Positions 16,431 through 25,086 of a stretch of DNA of 64,000 nucleotides are shown one piece after another; position 1 is the first letter of the stretch, and each line of letters opens with the position of its first letter. The notes beneath the pieces were generated by a model. The model was not told the DNA's origin. It saw nothing but the letters and a program-made list of their open reading frames with translations, and searched no databases. Position numbers and translations under genes: made by a program. This DNA comes from DATBGZ01 sp036557785. Lineage in GTDB: Bacteria > Actinomycetota > Actinomycetes > Mycobacteriales > Micromonosporaceae. The DNA is taken from assembly GCA_036557785.1 (NCBI GenBank), contig DATBGZ010000014.1, positions 1 to 64,000 on the forward strand, in the 5' to 3' direction.

Positions 16431-17186
16431 ATGTCAGTGATCGACTTCTACGGTCCCGAAGGCTGGGAGACCGAGGGCAAGGCCGAGGAGCTCGACCGGC
16501 AACGGGTCGCGCGGGAGCAGATCGCCCGCCTGGTCGCGCGCCGCTGGGGCGACGCGCTGACGATCGTCGACGCTGGCTGCGGTGACGGTACGTTCCTCGA
16601 TCGACTCGCCAAGAGCCTCGACCGGCCGGGGACCAGCTACCTCGGCCTCGACTACTCGGCTCACCAGATCGCCAAGGCGAAGCTGCTGCCCTACGAGTTC
16701 CACCAGTGCGACCTCGGCGTCGGCATGCCCTTGCCCGCCGAGAGCGTGGATATCGTGCATGCAGCCGAGGTGATCGAGCACCTGGTCAACCCGGACCTGC
16801 TGCTCACGGAAGCGACTCGAGTGCTGCGGCCTGGCGGGCAGATCGTCATCACGACGCCGAACCTGCACGCCTGGTACAACCGCCTGATCTTCCTCGCCGG
16901 CGTGCAGCCGGTCTTCCATGAGACATCGACCCGGTCCACCCGGGTCGGTGCTGGACCTCTGGCCCGCCTGAAGGCCGACACGCGCCCGGTCGGGCACCTG
17001 CGCCTGTTCAACCGGACCGCGTTGGTCGACCTGCTCCGCCTGTCGGGCCTGGAACCGGTCCGGATCCTCGGCGCACGCTTTCACGGCGTCCCCCGGGGTG
17101 CCCGCTGGATCGACGGCCTGGCCCGCGCCCGACCGACCCTGGCGTCATGTCTCGTCGCGGTGGCGCGAAAGCCGGAGTCGCATTGA
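16431..17186 (+). CDS. Class I SAM-dependent methyltransferase
   Basis: 251-residue methyltransferase with motif I VDAGCGDGTFL (46-56), the acidic ribose-binding LGLDYS loop, motif II AAEVIEHLVNPDLLLTEA and post-motif RVLRPGGQIVITTPN. This pattern is that of Methyltransf_11/23 enzymes that modify small molecules, sugars or lipids. It is encoded directly upstream of the AftD-like gene and overlaps it, so it may methylate a sugar or lipid in the same arabinan/mannan pathway. That is inference from position. The ATG at 16431 starts the conserved MSVIDFYGPEGWE segment. Confidence 0.82.
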   Translation: MSVIDFYGPEGWETEGKAEELDRQRVAREQIARLVARRWGDALTIVDAGCGDGTFLDRLAKSLDRPGTSYLGLDYSAHQIAKAKLLPYEFHQCDLGVGMPLPAESVDIVHAAEVIEHLVNPDLLLTEATRVLRPGGQIVITTPNLHAWYNRLIFLAGVQPVFHETSTRSTRVGAGPLARLKADTRPVGHLRLFNRTALVDLLRLSGLEPVRILGARFHGVPRGARWIDGLARARPTLASCLVAVARKPESH

Positions 17187-20100
17187 CCGGCCCCAGGCAC
17201 GCGTCCGGGGGCATGGGGTGGCGACGCCTCCGTAGCCCGCGGGTCCGGGACGGGCTGGTCTGCGCGGCACTGACCCTGCTGGCGTTCCTGCAGGCGCCCG
17301 GATTGATTGTCGACGATACGAAGATCGACCTCGCCATCAACCCATCTGGCCTGCTCAGCCGGGTCGTGCACCTCTGGGACCCGTCCGGGGCGTTCGGACA
17401 GTTGCAGAACCAGGCGTACGGTTACCTCTGGCCCGTCGGGCCGTTCTTCGCCCTCGGCCACGGGATCGGCCTGCCCGCCTGGGTGGTGCAGCGGCTGTGG
17501 TGGGCGCTGCTCCTCTGCGTGGCCTACACCGGCGCGACCCGGCTCGCCGAGCGGCTGGGCATCGGCACCCCGGCGTCGCGGCTCGTCGCCGGGGTCGTCT
17601 TCGCGCTCTCGCCGCGGATCCTCACGGAACTCGGTGCGCTCTCCGTCGAGGCGTGGCCCACGGCCGTCGCGCCGTGGGTGATCATCCCGTTGGTCGGCCT
17701 CTCGACCGGTGCCAGCATCCGGCGTGCGGTGACGCTCTCCGCGTTGGCGGTGGCGTGTGCCGGGGGCGTCAACGCGACCGCGGTCCTCGCCACCCTGCCG
17801 CTGGCGTTCCTCTGGCTCTGCACGCTCACGCCCCCGCGTCGTCGGGTGTACGCGCTCGTCACCTGGTGCGCGGCGGTCCTCGCGGCGACCGCGTGGTGGA
17901 TCCTGCCGTTGCTGGTCCTCGGTCGGTACAGCCCGCCGTTCCTGCAGTACATCGAGACAGCGACAACGACCACGAGCGTCACGGATCCGGTGTCGGCGCT
18001 GCGGGGCGTGAACGACTGGCTCGGCTGGCTCCAGGAGACCTACCAACCGACGCTGCCCGCGGGCTACTTCATCGCGTACAAGCCGCTGCCCGCCGCCGCG
18101 AGCGTCGTGCTCGCGGCGATCGGGCTGGCCGGCCTCGCCCGGCGCGGCATGCCGCACCGGCGCTTCCTCGCGGCCGGGCTCGTGGTCGGCTTCGCACTGC
18201 TGAGCCTGGGACATGTGGGCCAACTGCCGCTGACCCCCGCGCCGCAGCTACGGGCCTTCCTGGACGGCGTCGGAGCGCCGCTGCGCAACGTCCACAAGTT
18301 CGACGTGGTGCTGCGGCTGCCACTGGTGCTCGGCATCGCGCACCTGGTCGGCGTCCTGCAGCGGGCGAGGTTCACGAACCGGCGGGACGCGACGGGCCGG
18401 TGGCACGCGACGTTGCTGGGCCGGGGGCCGGGCCTGGGCCGCGGGCCGGGCTTCGCGGCCATGGGCGGCACGCTCGCCGCGGTCGGGATGATGGCGTTCC
18501 CCGCGCTGACCGGAGGGCTGGCACCCTCGCATGGATTCACCGCCGTCCCTGGATACTGGCGCGACGCCGCGAGCTGGCTCAACGAGCGGGTCGACGAGGG
18601 CCGGGTGCTGGTGATCCCGGGCGCCCGGTTCCCCAACTACACGTGGGGCGACACCCTCGACGAGGTCACCCAACCGCTGCTGACCGTCCCCGTCGCCGTG
18701 CGCAGCGTGATCCCGCTGACCCCGCCCACGACGATCCGCATGATGGACGCGATCGAGTCCGTGCTCTCCACCGGCTACGGCGCTCCTGGCCTCGCCGACT
18801 ACCTGGCCCGCGCCGGCGTGTCGTATCTGATGGTTCGCAATGACATCAACTACGGCCGATCCCAATCGACGGAGCCCCTGCTCGTCCAGCAGGCGCTGGG
18901 CCGCTCACCGGGGCTGACCTCCGTCGCCACGTTCGGCCCGCAGATAGCTCCGTCCACTCTGGACGGTGCCGGCGACGAGATCGGCGTCGACGTGCCCGCG
19001 CTGCAGGTCCTGAAGGTCGAGCGGCCGGTCACCACCGTCATGGCGTACCCGGCCGATCAGGTCACGACCGTCGTGGGTGGGCCGGAGTCGTTGCTGTGGC
19101 TCGCCGACTCGGGACTGCTGCCGGCCGGCCCGACCGTGCTCGCCGGCGACGAGGCGGGGGCCGGTCCGCGGCCATCAGGTCCGGTCATCGTCACGGACGG
19201 GCTGCGCCTGCGCAACGTCTCCTTCGGTACCGGCCGCGACCCGGTTTCGGCAACCCTCACCGCTGAGCAGGCAGCGGGCGCCCACGACTACCTGCCGGAC
19301 TGGGGCGATCAGTGGTCGACCACGGCCGCGTATCTCGGCGTGACGGACGTGCGCGCGTCGAGTTCGGCCTCGGACTCGAGGGCTGGCGGCCCGTCGCTGC
19401 CCGAGCACCAGCCGTACGCGGCCGTCGATGGCGATCCGTTGACGTCGTGGCGTCCCGACCCCTTCCAGTCGGAGCTGGGTCAGTGGCTCGAGGTCACGCT
19501 GGCGCGGCCGCGGCCACTTCCCGGCGTGACCATCCACTTTGAGCAGTCGATCGGCCTGCTTCCGAGGCGCATCTCGATCGACACGGGCGACCAGCACGTC
19601 AGCCTCGACGTGACCGGGCCAACGATGCAGGTTCCCCTCGACGGCAGCACTCCGGTGCAGCGGGTCCGGGTCACCGTGGACGACTACAAGGATCCCGTCC
19701 TCGATGACGCGATCGGCATCACCGAGCTGGAGATCCCCGGCATGGCCGTGGAACGGACCCTGCTGGTGCCCGCGCCTCCGGCCGGGAGCCCACCCGCCAC
19801 GGTGCTGTTGAGCGCTGCGGCGTCGACGCCAGCGTGCTTCTTCGGCCCGATCCTCGGCTCCGCCGCTGATGACGCCGTGCGCTGTTCGGGGCTGGTGGGC
19901 CGCCTCTCTGAGGACGGTCCGACGATCGATCGCGAGCTGACCCTCACCGCGCCCTCCGCCTACCAGACGACCGTCTGGGCCCGGCCCCGCGGCGGCACTG
20001 CCCTGGACGCGCTGCTCGACGGCTTGGTCGATGCAGGCCCATCCGTCACGGCATCGTCGACGGCGTTCGACGATCCAGCGGCGCGTCCGGGCGCGGTCGT

Positions 20101-21559
20101 CGACGGGGAGCCCGGTACGACCTGGCGCGCCGGGCCGCAGGACTCCGCACCCGAGCTCCGCTTCACCTGGTCGTCGCCACAGACCATCACCGGCCTGCGT
20201 CTGTCGCGCAGCGACGGCGCTGCCGGCACACCGGTTGCCGCGGTGACGGTGGTCGCCGGCGACCGGGAGTTCACCGAGCCGCTGCGTGATGGAGAAGTCC
20301 ATTTCGATACCACGCTGCATACGTCGCGGATCACGCTACGACTCACCGCGGGCACCCCGGCCCGCTCGTTCGACCCGTACCGCAGGAAGGTCGTCGACGG
20401 CCTCCCGGTGGCGGTCTCGGAGGTCTCGTTCCTCGGCCCGGCCGCGGTGACGTCGCCGCGCGCCCTCAGTCCGGACGCGGCCGTCGAGCTACCCTGCGGG
20501 AGCGGCCCCACGGTCAGGATCGGCGACACCACCGTGACCACGCGGCTGAGCGCGACTCAGCGCGACCTGCTCGAGCAGCGCGAGGTTCCGGCCGTACCGT
20601 GCGCGTCCACATCGGACGTTGGGCCTTCCGGCGACGTCCCGACACTCGGTGCCGGCACGCACCATGTCCTCGCCTCGGCGAGCGAGCTCGCGGTCCCCAC
20701 GCGGGTGGCCCTGGTCCCGCCGTCGCTGACGCCCGGGGCGCCCACGCCCGGACCGGTCGCCGTCCACATTGACCAGTGGTCGGCCACGAGGCGGCTCGTC
20801 ACCGTGGCACCCCACGGCGGCGACCTCATCCTCAACGTGAGGGAGAACACGAACGCTGGCTGGGTGGCGAGCATCGACGGGGTCGCGCTCACCCCGGTCA
20901 TTGTCGATGGCTGGCAGCAGGGCTGGGCCGTTCCGGCCGGGCTCTCCGGCCAGGTAGAGCTGCGCTTCCCGCCGGATCGTACGTTCCGGGCCGGACTGCT
21001 CGTGGGCGCCGCCGCGCTCCTGATCGTCGCCCTCGTCGCGCTCATCCCGTCCCGCCGCCGGCTGGTGCGAGACGCCGGCACGACCGCCCCGCCAGCCCGG
21101 GCCGGCGTCATCCTGCCGCTCACCGTCGGCGGGGCGGGTCTGCTCGTGACGGCCGGCGTGCTGGGCGGTCTCATCGTCAGTGGCGCGGTCGCGGTGCTCG
21201 CCTACCAGGTGCGCGCGCCCCGACGCGCCGCCGGCGAGACAGGCGCCCTGGCCGGATGGCGGGCCGTGGCCTGGGCATTCGTACGCCGCGTGCTCCGGCT
21301 GGTGTGGTGGCTGGCCCCACCAGCGGCGCTGCTGCTCGGCGGCATCGCATGGCTGGTGGTCTACGAACCGGCCAAGGACTATGCCCCGCAGGTCCTCGGC
21401 ATACTCGCCGTTGCCGCCGTCTGGTTGGCCACCGTCCTCACCAGTCGGCCCCGCCGAGCCGAGGTGCCTGCGCGCTTGCGCAGGATGAGGAGCAGGTTCC
21501 AGGTCATGACCTCGCGCAGCCCCGGCACCGCGACCACCCACGATGCCCAGCGGGGGTGA
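17147..21559 (+). CDS. aftD: AftD-like alpha-(1->3)-arabinofuranosyltransferase (DUF3367)
   Basis: Very large membrane glycosyltransferase of up to 1470 residues. The N-terminal ~430 residues hold about 11 helices with the family hallmarks LAFLQAPGLIVDDTKIDL and HLWDPSGAFGQLQNQAYGYLWP. A long extracellular part follows, with two F5/8 type C-like carbohydrate-binding modules (around residues 745-870 and 955-1080; e.g. VVDGEPGTTWRAGPQ), and the last ~130 residues form C-terminal helices. In mycobacteria AftD adds arabinofuranose to cell-wall arabinan from decaprenyl-phosphate-arabinose. The ATG at 17147 overlaps the methyltransferase gene by 40 nt; TTG 17183 (4-nt overlap) and ATG 17213 are good alternatives. 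The 3' end overlaps the convergent methyltransferase by 181 nt. Confidence 0.85.
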   Translation: MSRRGGAKAGVALTGPRHASGGMGWRRLRSPRVRDGLVCAALTLLAFLQAPGLIVDDTKIDLAINPSGLLSRVVHLWDPSGAFGQLQNQAYGYLWPVGPFFALGHGIGLPAWVVQRLWWALLLCVAYTGATRLAERLGIGTPASRLVAGVVFALSPRILTELGALSVEAWPTAVAPWVIIPLVGLSTGASIRRAVTLSALAVACAGGVNATAVLATLPLAFLWLCTLTPPRRRVYALVTWCAAVLAATAWWILPLLVLGRYSPPFLQYIETATTTTSVTDPVSALRGVNDWLGWLQETYQPTLPAGYFIAYKPLPAAASVVLAAIGLAGLARRGMPHRRFLAAGLVVGFALLSLGHVGQLPLTPAPQLRAFLDGVGAPLRNVHKFDVVLRLPLVLGIAHLVGVLQRARFTNRRDATGRWHATLLGRGPGLGRGPGFAAMGGTLAAVGMMAFPALTGGLAPSHGFTAVPGYWRDAASWLNERVDEGRVLVIPGARFPNYTWGDTLDEVTQPLLTVPVAVRSVIPLTPPTTIRMMDAIESVLSTGYGAPGLADYLARAGVSYLMVRNDINYGRSQSTEPLLVQQALGRSPGLTSVATFGPQIAPSTLDGAGDEIGVDVPALQVLKVERPVTTVMAYPADQVTTVVGGPESLLWLADSGLLPAGPTVLAGDEAGAGPRPSGPVIVTDGLRLRNVSFGTGRDPVSATLTAEQAAGAHDYLPDWGDQWSTTAAYLGVTDVRASSSASDSRAGGPSLPEHQPYAAVDGDPLTSWRPDPFQSELGQWLEVTLARPRPLPGVTIHFEQSIGLLPRRISIDTGDQHVSLDVTGPTMQVPLDGSTPVQRVRVTVDDYKDPVLDDAIGITELEIPGMAVERTLLVPAPPAGSPPATVLLSAAASTPACFFGPILGSAADDAVRCSGLVGRLSEDGPTIDRELTLTAPSAYQTTVWARPRGGTALDALLDGLVDAGPSVTASSTAFDDPAARPGAVVDGEPGTTWRAGPQDSAPELRFTWSSPQTITGLRLSRSDGAAGTPVAAVTVVAGDREFTEPLRDGEVHFDTTLHTSRITLRLTAGTPARSFDPYRRKVVDGLPVAVSEVSFLGPAAVTSPRALSPDAAVELPCGSGPTVRIGDTTVTTRLSATQRDLLEQREVPAVPCASTSDVGPSGDVPTLGAGTHHVLASASELAVPTRVALVPPSLTPGAPTPGPVAVHIDQWSATRRLVTVAPHGGDLILNVRENTNAGWVASIDGVALTPVIVDGWQQGWAVPAGLSGQVELRFPPDRTFRAGLLVGAAALLIVALVALIPSRRRLVRDAGTTAPPARAGVILPLTVGGAGLLVTAGVLGGLIVSGAVAVLAYQVRAPRRAAGETGALAGWRAVAWAFVRRVLRLVWWLAPPAALLLGGIAWLVVYEPAKDYAPQVLGILAVAAVWLATVLTSRPRRAEVPARLRRMRSRFQVMTSRSPGTATTHDAQRG

Positions 21560-22248
21560 TAGCGCGGGGTGGCGGTAAGGATCTCGGCGTCGGAGCGAGA
21601 GCGGGCCCAGCGCAGGACCTGCGCGACCGACACCGCGAAGAGGGTGTCGCCGTATCGGTTCTTCGGCCGACGGCCCAGCCGGCGCTCATAGCGACGGGCC
21701 GCGTAGTGGCCGCCCAGGTAGTGCCACCACGGCCCGGTCTCGTGACCGCCATGAGGAGACAGCCAGTTGGTGAAGGAGAGGTAGACCAGGCCACCGGGGC
21801 GAGTGACCCGCACCATCTCGTCGGCCATCTGCTCGGGCTCGCTGACGTGCTCGAGCACGTTCGACGAGAAGCAGATGTCGACGCAGCCGGTGGCGAACGG
21901 CAGGGCCAACGCGCTGCCGAGCACCGCGCCGGGAGGCATGTCGCCGCGGCCGGCCATCTCCCCCGCGTCGACGTCCACGCAGACGGCCCGGGCCCCGGAC
22001 GCGCGCAGGGCATCGCTGAAGTAGCCCATCCCGCCGCCGACGTCGAGCACCGTGGCGCCGGCCAGCCCTAGACCGACCCGCTCGGCGTAGCCGCGCAACT
22101 GCGCGACCGTGTCGTCGGCGAGCGTGCCGTAGAAGAGATCCGGATCGGTCTGCTCCTTGCCGAACGCCCGGAACAGCCGGATCGACCGGGCGAGGTCGGC
22201 ACGGAACGCGGGCGGCGACCGGTCGAGGCGCGGTGTCGAGGTCGTCAC
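21379..22248 (-). CDS. Class I SAM-dependent methyltransferase
   Basis: 289 residues with motif I VLDVGGGMGYF (67-77), acidic loop CVDVDAGEM, NVLEHVSEPEQMADEMVRV and RVTRPGGLVYLSFTNW. The central segment WWHYLGGHYAARRYERRLGR is typical of actinobacterial methyltransferases linked to polysaccharide clusters. The conserved part ends near VMTWNLLLILRKR (about residue 258); the last ~30 residues are read from the strand opposite the 3' end of the aftD-like gene and may be a nonconserved extension. Divergent from the DUF2613 and gmd-like genes. Confidence 0.82.
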   Translation of the reverse strand: MTTSTPRLDRSPPAFRADLARSIRLFRAFGKEQTDPDLFYGTLADDTVAQLRGYAERVGLGLAGATVLDVGGGMGYFSDALRASGARAVCVDVDAGEMAGRGDMPPGAVLGSALALPFATGCVDICFSSNVLEHVSEPEQMADEMVRVTRPGGLVYLSFTNWLSPHGGHETGPWWHYLGGHYAARRYERRLGRRPKNRYGDTLFAVSVAQVLRWARSRSDAEILTATPRYHPRWASWVVAVPGLREVMTWNLLLILRKRAGTSARRGRLVRTVANQTAATASMPRTCGA

Positions 22249-22400
22249 GTCCGAGGTCCCGTCGTTGTGCCGGCGAAGCGAGCGAGCCGACCCTGCCGGC
22301 GCTTCCCCGCGACCCTACCGTTTGGTAGCGTCCCCTCGCACATCTCCTGCTCGGCCGCGCGTGCGGCGCGGGCAACGACCGTTCCGAGGGGAGTCACGGC

Positions 22401-22565
22401 ATGAAGAATGCGGTGGTCATCATCCTGGCTGTGGTGCTCGCGGCAGGCGTCGGCGTCCTGGGCGCCGTCCTGACCGCGAACCTCGCCGTGGCCAGCGTCG
22501 GCAAGGCCGCCAGCAACGCGAACCAGGCCGACCTCGGCACCCCGGCGGGCTACGGCACCCGCTAG
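22401..22565 (+). CDS. DUF2613-like small exported/membrane protein
   Basis: Small gene of 54 residues, starting ATG 22401 behind a GAGGGGAG ribosome site and ending TAG 22563-22565. The product is MKNAVVIILAVVLAAGVGVL followed by more hydrophobic residues and a polar tail ending GYGTR. One hydrophobic helix near the N-terminus acts as signal or anchor. The size, composition and tail fit the short actinobacterial DUF2613 proteins, of unknown function. It lies 60 nt before the gmd-like gene on the same strand and may be co-transcribed with it. Confidence 0.7.
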   Translation: MKNAVVIILAVVLAAGVGVLGAVLTANLAVASVGKAASNANQADLGTPAGYGTR

Positions 22566-22625
22566 TCCTCGGCATCTCCGTATTGTTGGGAATCTGGCGA
22601 ATGCCCAGCAGGCGCGGAGGCGGCA

Positions 22626-23675
22626 TTGCATCGGACGGCCCTGGTCACCGGCTTCACGGGACAGGATGGAACCTTCCTGACCCGGCTTCTGCTGGACAAG
22701 GGGTACCGGGTCGTCGGGCTCGCGCGCGGGGTCAGCAGCAAGCCGCCGGTGGGTGTGCGGGGCAAGTTCGACTTCACCGGAGAGCTGGCGTCCGGCCGGC
22801 TCGTGCCGATCGAGGGGGACCTGCTGAGCCGGGCGAGCCTGGACCATGCGTTGAGCAGGCACCAGCCCGACGAGATCTACAACCTCGCTGCGCCGAGTCA
22901 CGTCGCCATCTCGTTCAATCAGCCTGAGCTGACCGTCGAGGCGACCTTCCTGGGCGTGGTCAACCTCATCGAGTCGTTGTGCGCCGGCCGCGGCGGCTGG
23001 CGCATGTACCAGGCGAGCACGAGCGAGATGTTCGGCAACCCACCGGTGCCGGGCGACATGGATGAGCAGACGCCGATGCAACCCACGTCGCCGTATGCCA
23101 TCGCGAAGGCGGCCGCGCACTTCTACTGCCGCATGAAGCGCGAGCAGGGATTCTTCATCTCCAACGGGATCCTGTTCAACCACGAGTCGGAGATCAGGGG
23201 TCGCGAGTTCGTCAGCCAGAAGATCGTCCGCGCCACGGTCGCCCTCCTCGCGGGACCGCACCCCAGCGGAGAGCCGCTGGAATTGGGCAACCTCAACGCT
23301 CGCCGGGACTGGGGGTACGCGGGCGACTATGTCGAGGCGATGTGGCTGATGTTGCAGCAGCCGCAGCCGGGCGAGTTCTGTGTCGGCACCGGTGTGGCGC
23401 GAACCGTCCGGCAGTTTGTCGAGGCCGCCGTGGCCCACTTCGACAAGAAGATCGAGTGGCGCGGCAGCGGCATCGAGGAGACGGGCCTGGTGGACGGGCG
23501 GGTATTCGTCCGGGTCAACCCGGAGTACTTCCGACCCAACGACGTCAACTACACGTCGGCGAATGCCACGAAGGCCCACGAGCAACTCGGTTGGGCGCCG
23601 CAGACCTCGTTCGACCTGATGGTCGGCACGATGATCCAGGCCGAGATCGAGCGACAGCGGCAACGGATCGCCTAG
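22626..23675 (+). CDS. gmd: GDP-mannose 4,6-dehydratase
   Basis: 349-residue extended short-chain dehydrogenase that converts GDP-mannose to GDP-4-keto-6-deoxymannose, the entry to GDP-fucose, GDP-rhamnose and related sugars. Visible are the NADP-binding GFTGQDG (9-15), the catalytic Ser/Thr-Glu in ASTSEMFG (130-137), Tyr157-x3-Lys161 in SPYAIAK, and the Gmd-specific RRDWGYAGDYVEAMW and FRPNDVNY segments. The start is a TTG at 22626 placed after a clear GGAGG site. No reductase or epimerase to finish a deoxy sugar is adjacent. It fits the surrounding envelope-glycan block. Confidence 0.9.
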   Translation: MHRTALVTGFTGQDGTFLTRLLLDKGYRVVGLARGVSSKPPVGVRGKFDFTGELASGRLVPIEGDLLSRASLDHALSRHQPDEIYNLAAPSHVAISFNQPELTVEATFLGVVNLIESLCAGRGGWRMYQASTSEMFGNPPVPGDMDEQTPMQPTSPYAIAKAAAHFYCRMKREQGFFISNGILFNHESEIRGREFVSQKIVRATVALLAGPHPSGEPLELGNLNARRDWGYAGDYVEAMWLMLQQPQPGEFCVGTGVARTVRQFVEAAVAHFDKKIEWRGSGIEETGLVDGRVFVRVNPEYFRPNDVNYTSANATKAHEQLGWAPQTSFDLMVGTMIQAEIERQRQRIA

Positions 23676-23684
23676 CCGGCCCGC

Positions 23685-24821
23685 TCAGAGCGACTCGACG
23701 AGTTCGGCGAAACGGGCGCCGGAGTGCTCCCAGGTGAACGACAGCGCGTGCTTGGCCGCCAGCACGCCCATCGCCTCCCGCCGCTCGGGGTCGCGCAAGA
23801 GCTCGGCGACCAGCGCCACGTAGTGCTCCTCGTCGGTGGCGAGCAGTCCGGTCTCGCCATCGATCACGGCTTCGGCGACCCCGCCGGCACTCGCCATCCC
23901 CACGGTGGGCGTGCCCCGGGCGCCGGCCTCCACGATCACCAGACCCCAGCCCTCCTTCAGCGAAGGCATGAGCGAGACCCAGGCCCGGCTCAGCAGCTCG
24001 TGCTTGGCCTCGTCGGAGACGTGCCCCGCGAAGTGCACGCGGTCGCCGATGTCGAGCGCGTGCACCAGCTCGCGCAGCTTCGGCTCCCACCAGCCCTGGC
24101 CGGCAACCGTCAACCTCAGCGTGGGCATCTCGGCGCGCAGCGCCGCGACCGCGTGCAGGGCCAGTTCCATCCGCTTGTGTGGCACCAGCCGGGACAGCGC
24201 CACGAGGCTGGGGTACGGGTCGCGGGGGATCGGCTCGCCGGTCACGGGCGGCGTCCCGCAATAGATGACCGTAATCCTCTCCTGACCGACACCGAGCGTG
24301 ACCAGTTCGGTACGGGTCGCTTCGGAGATGGTCACGTAGCGATTGCGGCGGTACACGTACGGCGCGAGCCTCGACTCGACCCACCAGCCGATGCGGGCCA
24401 GCCGAGGGCCCATGACCACCGGCCACTGCTCCCGGTGCACATGGTAGACGAGGGCGACGACGGGGATCCGCGCGTAGAGCCGGGACAGGAACGGCAGGCC
24501 GTTACAGACATCGATGATGGCGCCGGGCCGGCCGCGGCGGCGCGACAGCGGTCCCACCCCGAGCGCACCGGCGAGGTAGAGCGCCGCCGCCCACGGGTAG
24601 ACGGTCAGGCGGCCGCCGCGGCGCACGAACCTGACGGCGCCGCGCCTCTCTTCCCGGTGTGCGCCCGGGTAGCGGGAGCAGAAGATCGTCACCCGGTGCC
24701 CCCGGGCGCACAGTTGCTCGGCGATGTTCTCTATGTACGTCTCGGAGCCTCCGCCGAGGGGGTGGCCCGTGTCACGCCAGATGAGCACGAGCACGTGCCG
24801 GCCGCTCTGTGCGGTCTCCAC
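23685..24821 (-). CDS. GT4-family glycosyltransferase
   Basis: 378-residue retaining GT-B glycosyltransferase. The N-terminal domain begins HVLVLIWRDTGHPLGGGSETY, with the glycine-rich acceptor loop, and includes the YHVHREQWP segment. The C-terminal Rossmann domain carries the nucleotide-sugar binding E-x7-E motif as EGWGLVIVE. GT4 members here are usually mannosyl- or glucosyltransferases for lipid-linked glycans. The start is GTG at 24821 behind an AGGAGG site. It converges on the gmd-like gene, whose stop is 9 nt from its own. Confidence 0.87.
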   Translation of the reverse strand: METAQSGRHVLVLIWRDTGHPLGGGSETYIENIAEQLCARGHRVTIFCSRYPGAHREERRGAVRFVRRGGRLTVYPWAAALYLAGALGVGPLSRRRGRPGAIIDVCNGLPFLSRLYARIPVVALVYHVHREQWPVVMGPRLARIGWWVESRLAPYVYRRNRYVTISEATRTELVTLGVGQERITVIYCGTPPVTGEPIPRDPYPSLVALSRLVPHKRMELALHAVAALRAEMPTLRLTVAGQGWWEPKLRELVHALDIGDRVHFAGHVSDEAKHELLSRAWVSLMPSLKEGWGLVIVEAGARGTPTVGMASAGGVAEAVIDGETGLLATDEEHYVALVAELLRDPERREAMGVLAAKHALSFTWEHSGARFAELVESL

Positions 24822-24958
24822 CGAGCCTCCTGGTGCCGACTACTGACGAGTAGATCCGATGTCGGGACACCGTACCGGCGACGAACCGCCTACGCTACCC
24901 GGGCCGAACGGACATTCCCCCGCCACGGACACCTGGCCCCCGACCCGCCCTAGCGCGG

Positions 24959-24979
24959 ACGTTAACTAGGTAGTAACGT
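24959..24979. promoter_or_regulatory. Inverted repeat upstream of the DUF3068 gene
   Basis: ACGTTA (24959-24964) and TAACGT (24974-24979) form a 6-bp inverted repeat separated by 9 nt. It is AT-rich compared with its surroundings, sits in a 265-nt divergent intergenic region and is about 107 nt before the GTG at 25087. A regulator binding site is plausible; the protein is unknown. Confidence 0.35.
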
Positions 24980-25086
24980 GCGCCAAGCCTCATTCGTCGT
25001 GTGTGTGCCGGCCGACCGCTGGCCACGGCGGACGGGGCACGCTGCGTAGTCGGAGCGATATATCCGTCCCCCCGGAGGAGTTAGCA

